From positions 94,435 through 158,434 of IMG/VR virus record IMGVR_UViG_3300035703_000016: a stretch of DNA of 64,000 nt. One strand, written 5' to 3'. Made by a program: the position numbers and the translations under genes. This document shows, one piece after another, positions 16,717-25,700 of this stretch; position 1 is the first letter of the stretch, and every line of letters begins with the position of its first letter. The stretch is from a virus. The notes beneath the pieces were generated by a model, which was not told the DNA's origin, ran no database searches, and saw nothing but the letters and a program-made list of their open reading frames with translations.

Positions 16717-18539
16717 TGGCTCAAGAAAAACCTATAGCAAATCTATCAGAGCAATTAAATAAAATTAGAGAATCTTTTAGACAATTAAAAAATGTTTCAA
16801 GTTCTCTAGATGAAACTGTAGGAAATAGTAATGCAACTGGGATGGCTGCAGTGTCTAATAATATATGGAAATCTATATTATCTTATTTTAGAAAATTTCC
16901 TGAAATTTTTTTTGGTAAAAGTTCTTCTAAAAATGGTCAAAAATCTTCAAACTGGGCTGATTATGGAATTGCGTATTTAACTGCATTATTGGCGTCATTA
17001 GACTTATGCTCTATAATAAATACAATAGGAAATTTAACTGAGAATTTAAATGGAGCAAAATTTAATCCAAATGAAAATCCGCCTCCAAATGATTTTAAAT
17101 GGAAGGTTCAAAAAACAGCTTATGAAATTCAAGTATCAATAGATTTATTTAATAGAGCGTATTCTCTATCAGCTAATCCAGGATTTACGATATCTACATT
17201 TATATCTTCAGTTTCTCCAAATATTCAAAGATTAACAAGTCAAGAGTATCTTGGATCTGAAGATATGAGAAAAGCTTTCCCTCAAGTAGATCAAATGAAT
17301 AATTGGATTATTGATACTTTGTCTGATTGGCAAAATAATAATACAATATCTAATACAGATAATAAAAAAATAAGTAAGAGATTAAAAGCTATATCTTTAT
17401 TAAGAAGTACATGCATTCTTATTCAAGGATTATCAACCCCAGCAAATTTTTCAAGATATGCTTTATCAGCAGTTGACTCATCTACGTATGATACTATTGA
17501 TAAAATAGGAAAAGATAATTTAGATCCAAAAAAATTAGGAGATACAATAGGAAGCATACAAAGTCTACTAATTCCTATAAATAAGAGTGCGTCTTTTATA
17601 TTAAAATATATACAATATCTACAATTTATAGTTAAAGTTACACTCACTTTAGTAAAAATATTTAGAATATTAATAAACTTTTTTATATTATTACCAATAC
17701 CAAATATGGTTACGACCACTGGAGTAACTACTGGATTATCTAAGAGTGAAAGAAAACTAGATGAATACTTAAAAAACATGATTAAAATACTATCTGAGAT
17801 AAATTTATTTATTTCAATGATAGTTAGTTTGTTGAGAGGATTAACAGCTGTTATAGATCAGATACTTTCAGATTTAGAAATTATATTACAAAAATTTAAA
17901 AATTGTACCAGAGTAAGCGATAATACAAATACAGCTGAAGCTGACACTATAAGAGGACTTGAAGTTATTACTACAGATCTTAAGAATACGAATCAATCTT
18001 TAAAGAATTTTATTTCTAATTATGATTCAAAAAAAGACAATAATAATAAGACATACGAAGGATACACGATAGAAATTAGAATAGAAGATGTATCAGATCA
18101 AAATGTTCTAAAAACAGCTCTTCCTAGAAGATATGGAATAGCTATAGATGGTTCTGGTATACAAGCTGTAAGGTCTGATTATACATTTGCATCAGACGAT
18201 AGTGTAATAATAAATCAAGTAAAATTGCTGCTTACATCTAAAGGACTTATAAAACCTCAAGAGCAATTATTTACAAATGAACAATTAAAAGTTTTAAATG
18301 AAGCTATGGCAGCTATAGAAGATAATTCTATTTCTATGGAAGATATACCTCAACCAGATTCTTTAAATGAATATATAGATATGCCAGATAATGAAAACGA
18401 AAATGATGGATTAGGATTAAATGCTTTTGTAAATAAATTAAGTGGTGGAAAAAGATTGAGAAAAAGAATAAAAGAAAATTTAGCTAAAAGCAGAGAAAAA
18501 TTAAATTCTGATTTAAATTCAGTAAAAAATAATAGATAA
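16716..18539 (+). CDS. Large baseplate/hub or tail-associated protein
   Basis: A 607-aa protein of unknown family. It is mostly helical, with a very hydrophobic stretch around residues 295-400 (FIVKVTLTLVKIFRILINFF; LFISMIVSLLRGLTAVIDQI) that could pass for membrane segments, and a basic C-terminus (GGKRLRKRIKENLAKSREKL). Its place between the spike and gp25 suggests a hub or tape-measure-related role; hydrophobic helices also occur in tape measures. Confidence 0.7.
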   Translation: MAQEKPIANLSEQLNKIRESFRQLKNVSSSLDETVGNSNATGMAAVSNNIWKSILSYFRKFPEIFFGKSSSKNGQKSSNWADYGIAYLTALLASLDLCSIINTIGNLTENLNGAKFNPNENPPPNDFKWKVQKTAYEIQVSIDLFNRAYSLSANPGFTISTFISSVSPNIQRLTSQEYLGSEDMRKAFPQVDQMNNWIIDTLSDWQNNNTISNTDNKKISKRLKAISLLRSTCILIQGLSTPANFSRYALSAVDSSTYDTIDKIGKDNLDPKKLGDTIGSIQSLLIPINKSASFILKYIQYLQFIVKVTLTLVKIFRILINFFILLPIPNMVTTTGVTTGLSKSERKLDEYLKNMIKILSEINLFISMIVSLLRGLTAVIDQILSDLEIILQKFKNCTRVSDNTNTAEADTIRGLEVITTDLKNTNQSLKNFISNYDSKKDNNNKTYEGYTIEIRIEDVSDQNVLKTALPRRYGIAIDGSGIQAVRSDYTFASDDSVIINQVKLLLTSKGLIKPQEQLFTNEQLKVLNEAMAAIEDNSISMEDIPQPDSLNEYIDMPDNENENDGLGLNAFVNKLSGGKRLRKRIKENLAKSREKLNSDLNSVKNNR

Positions 18540-18543
18540 AAGA

Positions 18544-18551
18544 TATTTATA
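18544..18551 (+). promoter_or_regulatory. TATTTATA box
   Basis: GATATTTATA ends 4 nt before the ATG at 18556, the same close spacing as at 4723 and 54693. Confidence 0.35.
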
Positions 18552-18555
18552 GAAT

Positions 18556-19029
18556 ATGACAAAAACAGATCTTTTTAGAAAAATTATTAGAGAAGAGGTT
18601 CAAAAAGCTCTAAGAGATGAGATGCCTAAAATACTAAAAGAAATAAAAATAAGTTCTAATAATAAAGAAAATTTAAAAGAAAGTACAAAAGACATATATG
18701 GAGTTCCATTAACTCTAAATGAACCAAGAAAACCTCAACCTATCAATAAAAAAGAACTTCCATCTTTTGCAAAAAATCAATCAATAAATAGTTTATTACA
18801 AGAGACTATGTTAAGCATGACAAGCGATGACGCAATGGGATTTGGAGTAAATACTGAAGAAGTGCATCCAATGCAAGTTTTTCAACCTGTAGAAGATAAA
18901 GTAGGAGGAGTGGAAGATATGTTAAGATCAGCAAGACCTTCTGGTAATTTAGAAGCTGTTCAGGTAAATGTAGTTCCAGATTTTAGTGCATTAATGGATA
19001 GACTTATTCAATCAGGTGATATGAAATAA
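18556..19029 (+). CDS. Unknown tail-region protein
   Basis: A 157-aa protein. The N-terminal ~45 residues are a basic helix (DLFRKIIREEVQKALRDEMPKILKEI) of a kind often seen in phage assembly proteins. The middle is flexible and Asn/Ser/Pro-rich, and the end is NVVPDFSALMDRLIQSGDMK. Immediately upstream of the gp25 gene (1-nt gap). Confidence 0.75.
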   Translation: MTKTDLFRKIIREEVQKALRDEMPKILKEIKISSNNKENLKESTKDIYGVPLTLNEPRKPQPINKKELPSFAKNQSINSLLQETMLSMTSDDAMGFGVNTEEVHPMQVFQPVEDKVGGVEDMLRSARPSGNLEAVQVNVVPDFSALMDRLIQSGDMK

Positions 19030-19030
19030 T

Positions 19031-19441
19031 ATGGCATACGGACTTAAACAAATACCCATAGTTGATTTAAAACCATCTACTGCACTAGGAGTTGCGCTTC
19101 CTTTTCAAGCAAAAAATGTTTTTACTTCTGTATATTCAACAGCAGAACAAACAAAATATAACATGATAAATTTTATGTTAACTGATAGAAGAGAAAGACC
19201 ATTTAATCCAAACTTTGGAGCAGGACTCAGATCTAGATTATTTGAACAAATTACTCAAGATGATTTAGATAATCTAAAACAAACTATAACAAATCAAATA
19301 GAGTCGTATTTTCCAAATGTTCAAGTAAATAAACTAGATGTAATTGGTAATCCTGACGATAATTCTATATCAGTAACAATGTCTTATTCTTTAAAAAATA
19401 TTAAAGTTTCAGACAACCTAGTCATAAAGATACAAAATTAA
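19031..19441 (+). CDS. gp25: Baseplate wedge protein, gp25-like
   Basis: A 136-aa protein of normal gp25 length. Diagnostic features: NMINFMLTDRRERPFNPNFGAGLRSRLFE (residues 44-72), where the E.R..NP.FG.gL.. motif defines the gp25/lysozyme-like wedge family, and the C-terminal strands ISVTMSYSLKN. It sits at the inner baseplate and helps start sheath assembly. Followed after 5 nt by the gp6-like gene, the order found in T4-like and many contractile systems. Confidence 0.93.
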   Translation: MAYGLKQIPIVDLKPSTALGVALPFQAKNVFTSVYSTAEQTKYNMINFMLTDRRERPFNPNFGAGLRSRLFEQITQDDLDNLKQTITNQIESYFPNVQVNKLDVIGNPDDNSISVTMSYSLKNIKVSDNLVIKIQN

Positions 19442-19446
19442 ATGAA

Positions 19447-21285
19447 ATGTCGAATCAAATAAAAGATATAAAGTACATAAATAAAAACTTTGATTCATTC
19501 AAAGGAGAACTTATAGAATATGCAAAAGCATATTTTCCTCAAAGTTATACAGACTTTAGTCAACCAGGTCCAGGTTCAATGTTTATTGAAATGGCATCTT
19601 ATGTAGGAGACGTTTTATCTTTTTATCTTGATAATCAGATACAAGAGACTTTTATTCAATACGCAAAACAAGGAAATAATCTATATCCTCTAGCTTATAT
19701 GTTAGGGTATAGACCAAAAGTCGTATCAACCGCTTTAGTTAATTTAGATGTATATCAACAAATACCATCAAAACAAGTAGGACCTGATTATGTTCCAGAC
19801 TGGGATTACGCATTGAATATAGAACAGGGAATGCAAGTAAAATCTAATGTAAATTCTAATGTTTATTTTTATGTACCTCAAAGAATAAATTTTACATTGT
19901 CTTCTTCATTAGATCCAACTGAAATCTCAGTATATTCATTATCTGGAGCCAATCCAGCATCTTATTTATTGAAAAAAACAACACCTGCTATATCTGGTCA
20001 AATAAAAACTATTTCATTTACTTTTGGAGCAGCTGAAAGATTTAACACTGTAACTATTAATGACTCTAATATAGTATCTATTGTCTCTGCTGTTGATAGT
20101 TCAGGAAATAATTGGTATGAAGTTCCATATCTTGCTCAAGATTTTATACTTAGCGGTTCGGTAAATAATGGATCTGATAAAAGCATGGTACCTTATATTA
20201 TGCAAAAGGTAACGACTCCTAGAAGATTTACATCTAGATTTCAATCAAATGAAAGTCTAATGATAGAATTTGGAGCTGGGATAAATTCGAATAATGACAC
20301 TTCTTATATACCTAATCCAAATTCTGTAAGCGTTGGATTAACTGGAGGAGGACTAAGTCAAATTAATACTGCTTATGATCCTACAAACTTTGTAACTACT
20401 CAGACATATGGCCTTAGTCCTAAAAATACGACTATAACGATATCATATCTAGTTGCTGGAGGTTCTCAAGACAATGCATTAGCTAATCAATTAACTATTC
20501 CAGTGTCATTTGTTGCCACTGGCACTAATACTGCATATCAAAACACAATTGTTACTAATAACCCCAATGCTGCTTCTGGAGGAGGAGACGGCGACACCGC
20601 TTTAGAATTAAGAATGAATTCAATGGCAGAGTTTCCTACTCAATATAGAGCCGTAACTGAACAAGATTATCTTGCAAGAACTCTTAGTATGCCAGGACAA
20701 TGGGGAAAAGTATCTAAAGCCTATGTTACGAAAGACGATATAACTTTTTCAAATTATAATTCAAGTGATCCTGCTGATAGAGATCCAATCTTAATGAGCT
20801 TATATGTACTTGGTCTAGACTTTAACGGAAAATTAGCCGTTCCATCAATAAATCTAGTTGAAAACATAAAAACTTATCTTCAGAATTATAGAATGATGAC
20901 AGATTCTATAAAAATAAAACCCGCATATATTATAAACATAGGCGTAAATTATGATATTGTATTAAGACCTAATTATAATGGACAAGACGTATTAACAAGG
21001 ACTCTAATTGCAGTACAGGGATTTTTTAATATAGATAATTGGCAAATAAATCAACCAATTGTTTTATCAAATCTGTATACTATTATAGATTCTGTAGAGG
21101 GTGTTCAAACAGTAAAAAATATAGAAATAGTAAATCTATCAGGAGAAATTAATGGATATTCTAAGTATAGTTATGACATAAAAGGGGCTACAAATAATAA
21201 TGTAGTATATCCGTCTCTAGATCCATCAATATTTGAAGTAAAATATCCAAATATAGACATAAAAGGTAGAATTGTTCAATTATAA
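19447..21285 (+). CDS. gp6: Baseplate wedge protein, gp6/J-like
   Basis: A 612-aa protein matching the T4 gp6/J-like wedge family: an N-terminal FVEMASYVGDVLSFYLDNQIQET-like region (here MFIEMASYVGDVLSFYLD, residues 44-61), PTQYRAVTEQDYLARTLSMPG (about 395-416) and a C-terminal domain ending in EGVQTVKNIEIVNLSG. In T4, gp6 dimers tie wedges into the baseplate ring. The gene follows gp25 closely, which supports the call. Confidence 0.93.
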   Translation: MSNQIKDIKYINKNFDSFKGELIEYAKAYFPQSYTDFSQPGPGSMFIEMASYVGDVLSFYLDNQIQETFIQYAKQGNNLYPLAYMLGYRPKVVSTALVNLDVYQQIPSKQVGPDYVPDWDYALNIEQGMQVKSNVNSNVYFYVPQRINFTLSSSLDPTEISVYSLSGANPASYLLKKTTPAISGQIKTISFTFGAAERFNTVTINDSNIVSIVSAVDSSGNNWYEVPYLAQDFILSGSVNNGSDKSMVPYIMQKVTTPRRFTSRFQSNESLMIEFGAGINSNNDTSYIPNPNSVSVGLTGGGLSQINTAYDPTNFVTTQTYGLSPKNTTITISYLVAGGSQDNALANQLTIPVSFVATGTNTAYQNTIVTNNPNAASGGGDGDTALELRMNSMAEFPTQYRAVTEQDYLARTLSMPGQWGKVSKAYVTKDDITFSNYNSSDPADRDPILMSLYVLGLDFNGKLAVPSINLVENIKTYLQNYRMMTDSIKIKPAYIINIGVNYDIVLRPNYNGQDVLTRTLIAVQGFFNIDNWQINQPIVLSNLYTIIDSVEGVQTVKNIEIVNLSGEINGYSKYSYDIKGATNNNVVYPSLDPSIFEVKYPNIDIKGRIVQL

Positions 21286-21295
21286 TTATTAAAAA

Positions 21296-22387
21296 ATGGC
21301 AGTATACAAAATATTCGCGTCTGCAGATTCTACTCTATACTCTGCATATCCTACCCAAAATAGCGGATTAGACGAAATTTTAGAAGTTGGATGCAAAAAC
21401 GGCCAACTTCCAGAAGTAGTATTACAATCTAATTCAGCAGATGATATTAGAAGATCTGTAGTTACTTTTTCTAATGAAGATATAGTAAAAGCTATAAATT
21501 TAGTTGAATCGACTGGATCCTATGAAGTAAATTTAAGACTTTATTTTGCTAATGCAGAAAATTTGAACACAACATACACTCTGTATGTGCATCCACTATC
21601 TCAAAGTTGGGATATGGGGACTGGAAAGTTTTTAGACACTCCTGAAATAAAAAATGGAGTATCTTGGAAAAATAAAACTCAGACTTTACCTTGGATAGAT
21701 CCTACAAGTTACTTTAATACTGTTGGAGGAGGTACATGGAATAATTCTATTTCTTTATCTCAATCATTTAATTATAAAGATTCAAAAGATTTAAACATAG
21801 GAAATTTATCTTCAATTGTTAATAGTTGGCATGACGACTTAAGTACTAACTATGGACTTATAGTAAAAATGTCATCTTCTATTGAACAAAATACTGGAAG
21901 TTATATAAATTTAAATTTTTTTAGTGTAGATACTCATACTATATATCCTCCAACATTAGAATTTAAATGGGACGATAGTTCTTATTCTACTGGAAGTTTA
22001 TCAATTGTTTCTAATAATAATGCAATAATTACATTAGGAAATAATCCAAATGTATTTAAGGATGACACTTCTAAATATATTTTTACTGTAAACGCAAGAG
22101 ATAAATACCCTGCTAGAGCTTTTACAACATCTTCAATCTATACAGTAAATAAAGCTCTCCCAAGTTCATCATATTGGGCACTTCAAGATGTAAAAACAGA
22201 AGAATTAGTCATAGATTTTGATACTAATTACACTAAAATAAGTTGTAATGAAAATGGATCATATTTTCCTATTTATATAAATGGATTAGAGCCAGAAAGG
22301 TATTATAAAGTACTAATAAGAGTAGATTTACCAACTGGAGAAAGCATAGACATCGATGGAAATAATACTTTTAAAATTATAAGATAA
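21296..22387 (+). CDS. Tail/baseplate protein with DNRLRE-like module
   Basis: A 363-aa protein. The first ~230 residues resemble the DNRLRE/CBM96-like beta-sandwich: IFASADSTLYSAYPTQNSG (5-23) followed by strands with LRLYFANAENL and WDMGTGKF. The rest has a second beta domain with SIYTVNKALPSSSYWAL. Carbohydrate or structural binding is plausible. Directly after the gp6-like gene, so a peripheral wedge role is likely. Confidence 0.7.
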   Translation: MAVYKIFASADSTLYSAYPTQNSGLDEILEVGCKNGQLPEVVLQSNSADDIRRSVVTFSNEDIVKAINLVESTGSYEVNLRLYFANAENLNTTYTLYVHPLSQSWDMGTGKFLDTPEIKNGVSWKNKTQTLPWIDPTSYFNTVGGGTWNNSISLSQSFNYKDSKDLNIGNLSSIVNSWHDDLSTNYGLIVKMSSSIEQNTGSYINLNFFSVDTHTIYPPTLEFKWDDSSYSTGSLSIVSNNNAIITLGNNPNVFKDDTSKYIFTVNARDKYPARAFTTSSIYTVNKALPSSSYWALQDVKTEELVIDFDTNYTKISCNENGSYFPIYINGLEPERYYKVLIRVDLPTGESIDIDGNNTFKIIR

Positions 22388-22388
22388 A

Positions 22389-22730
22389 ATGTCTGAAAAT
22401 ATAACGCTAATAAAAGAAGTTAGAGGACTTAATACTTATAAAAAAGTAGTAGATACTAGCTTTACTGAACTAGTTACACCAGTTCAAGAAATTTCAGCCC
22501 CTATAGTTACTGTTAGCGATTTTTTTAACTACTATGATCAACTATTTTTTGATATTCCTGCTACTGGAGTAACAAATTCTCATACGTACTTAATAGAAAA
22601 AAGTCAACAGTACGTAGGAGATGGCATAATTGATCAAGAAAAACAGGCTCTAATAGAAGAAATAAATTCATTAAGAGAGCAATTAAATGATTTAAGCTCA
22701 ACTTATCTTAACATCTCACAATTAACATAA
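22389..22730 (+). CDS. Small tail-region protein with C-terminal coiled coil
   Basis: A 113-aa protein whose last ~30 residues (DQEKQALIEEINSLREQLNDLSS) form a clear coiled coil; the front half is strand-rich. It could trimerise or bind a fibre. Its stop overlaps the ATG of the giant 1743-aa gene by 1 nt. Confidence 0.75.
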   Translation: MSENITLIKEVRGLNTYKKVVDTSFTELVTPVQEISAPIVTVSDFFNYYDQLFFDIPATGVTNSHTYLIEKSQQYVGDGIIDQEKQALIEEINSLREQLNDLSSTYLNISQLT

Positions 22731-25700
22731 TGACAGAGATAGTAAATATATCATATGTAGGGTCTGGAATAGAAACTCAGACTTATACAGAAAAAGACAA
22801 TTCTCTCATAACAAATAGTTTTATCTATACGCAATTTGGAGATCCAAAGGATAGCATAGAGTATTTTATTTATGACGGAACGGGAAATTTAATAGATAAA
22901 GTTTATAATTCAACGAGTTATAAACCAAATTCTTCTGTAAATTCATCTACAGATCTGTATGGGTCTATCATTTTAGACCCTAAATCGGATTTACTATCTA
23001 GAGGATTTAATAGAGGAACTTTAGACATTCAATATAATTTTCTTAGAAATCTTTTTAATTCTTCTTACGGGAAGTTTTATTGGATTAAAGAAATATCTCC
23101 CAGTAGAACAGAAATTAGATTAGCTTCTCAGAATATAAGCAATATCGATATTTTATCTGGATTTAATCAATATCAATCATATATAGCTAGTTTAAATTAC
23201 TATAATGATTTTTATCTTAATTTTGGAGATAATAAACATATAATAGCTGTCAACGTAGCGTATACAGAAGACGAATCTGGCGCTTATTTATTAATTAAGC
23301 TATATGAACCATTACCAAGTGATTTCGATGTCAAGGATCAGCTCTGGATATCAGAAAAGATAGCTGAATCTAGTAGATATACAGTAGATATTCAAATAGA
23401 AGCCTCTAATATAGTAGAACAAAATGTATTAAGAGGACCAAATTATAATATTAATTTAAATCAACAAATATCTCAAACAACTCCTTATTACTCTTATTCT
23501 GGATTAACCTCTACTTCTGTATCAAGCTCATTTCAAAAAATGATGAGTTATTATCAAGACAGAGCAATGGAAATAAATGTTGATTATTCTGACTTTTCAA
23601 ATTTTATACATTTTTCTAGCGTAAATTCTAGAATACAAAACTTTTATTCTAAAGTTTCTAATATAGAAAATTATAATAATATAATTATAAGTCAAAGTAG
23701 TATATTAGATACATCTGGAGTAGTTAGTAGTTCTATAGTTGGGTTAAGAAATGATATTAATTCAATTATAACTAATTTTGATCCGTATGAGTATTATTTA
23801 TACTTTGGTTCAGGTTCATATACTTGGCCAAAAAGTAACGCTGTTCAGCCATATTCTCTATACTCTGTTACATCTTCTGTTGCGATAAATTGGATGAATT
23901 CATCTCTCCAATCAGCATCTCTATTTGATAATACAAATAAAGATTTATTAACTAATATTATACCTCAATATATTTTAGATGATGAATCTAATGCTCCATA
24001 CGTTAGTTTTGTAAACATGATAGGGCAGCATTTTGATAATATTTGGATATATTATAAAGATGTTACTAATAGATTTCAAGCTACTAATAATCCATCTACT
24101 GGAATTTCATTAGACTTAGTAGCTGACGCTCTTATAGGACTTGGAAGTACGTTATACACTAATTCTAATTTATCAGATAATCTATATTATAGTCTTTTTG
24201 GAATAAATGAAGACGGATCTTTATTACCTCCTACTGGGTCGGAAAAAAATATAACATATATAACTTCAAGTTTAGAAACTCTAAGTCCAAAAACTATTCA
24301 AAGTGAGATATATAAAAGAATTTATCATAATATTCCCTATTTATATAAAACAAAGGGGACTAGAAATTGTATAGATGCCATAGTTAATATTTTTGGGATT
24401 CCTAAATCTATACTGACCATTGACGAATTTGGGGGATATGAAAGAGATTTATATACTGGTCTAGATTCTGCATATAATACTAAAATAACAGGATCTACGG
24501 CTGTAGACGAAGTTAGTGGATCTACTCTAAATCCTAATGTGACTATTCAATATTACAATAATACAGATAGAATTAATTCTAATAATTTAGAATTTGGATT
24601 TTCTCCTGCTAACTCTATAAATAATTTTATATCTTCATCTAGAGGATTTATAAATATTGATCAGTTAATAGGAGATCCATCATACCAATACTCATCTTCT
24701 TATTTAGGATTACAAGAGTACCAGAATTCGTTTTTTACTGGGTCTCAGGTTCATGACATATATGAATACATTAGACTTTTAAAATACTTTGATAATTCTT
24801 TATTTAAAATGATAAAGGATTACGTTCCAGCAAGATCGAATTTATCAAATGGATTAATAGTAAAATCTCACGTTTTAGAGAGAAATAGATATGAAAGACA
24901 TGAGCCAATTGTAGAAAATGACTTTAATTATTCTCAATCTCTAGAGACTTCTGTAATTTCTGCTACTGATGCTCCAGTCTTATTATTTCCTACATCTTAT
25001 ACGACTGAAACTCAATATACAGTAGTTAGTCCATACATAGCAACAGGATCAAATAATACATATGGACCGGTTAGAATTAATAATAATTATTCTTGGGAAA
25101 AATACACCGGTGAATTTGGAGGATCTAAAATAGATGCGGCATACGGTGAATTTAGTCAATTAGAAAGATCGTCTATTACAAGTCCATGGACATCTTCTGT
25201 AGCGTCTACACAATCAATATTCACATTTTATAATAATGGAGCCTTTATTAATAATGTTATTAACTCTCAAGAATCATCTAAATTTATAAATGCGGAATAT
25301 AGTTATGGAATTGATTCTCCAATAAACTTTGCTAGTATAGTTTCTCAATCATCTTGTGAAAATTGTCACAGAATAGATTGTTTAACATATCAATTATATA
25401 ATGGAGATACTTCACCTTCTCTATATAGCTATATTGACTGTAACAACTTATATTATGATAGTTCTTCTATAAATCCAACTTCAAGTGTTTATATATGCGT
25501 TAAACCTGGAACTTTATTAACTTCATCATTTATTACGTCTAGTATTTTAGGAAATTGTGGAGCTCTAAGAGTAGATACTCCATATGGTTCTTGCTATAAA
25601 ACAACGATAACTAATTTTAATACATCAGATAGTTTAGATATAAATTGGACTAATTGTAATGGATCTACTGGATCAGCAACAATCCCAGCTGGAGCCGGAG

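Noticed and set aside
17423-17779. Minus-strand ORF within the 607-aa gene
   Set aside because: Antisense shadow; the plus-strand frame is continuous and flanked by coupled genes.
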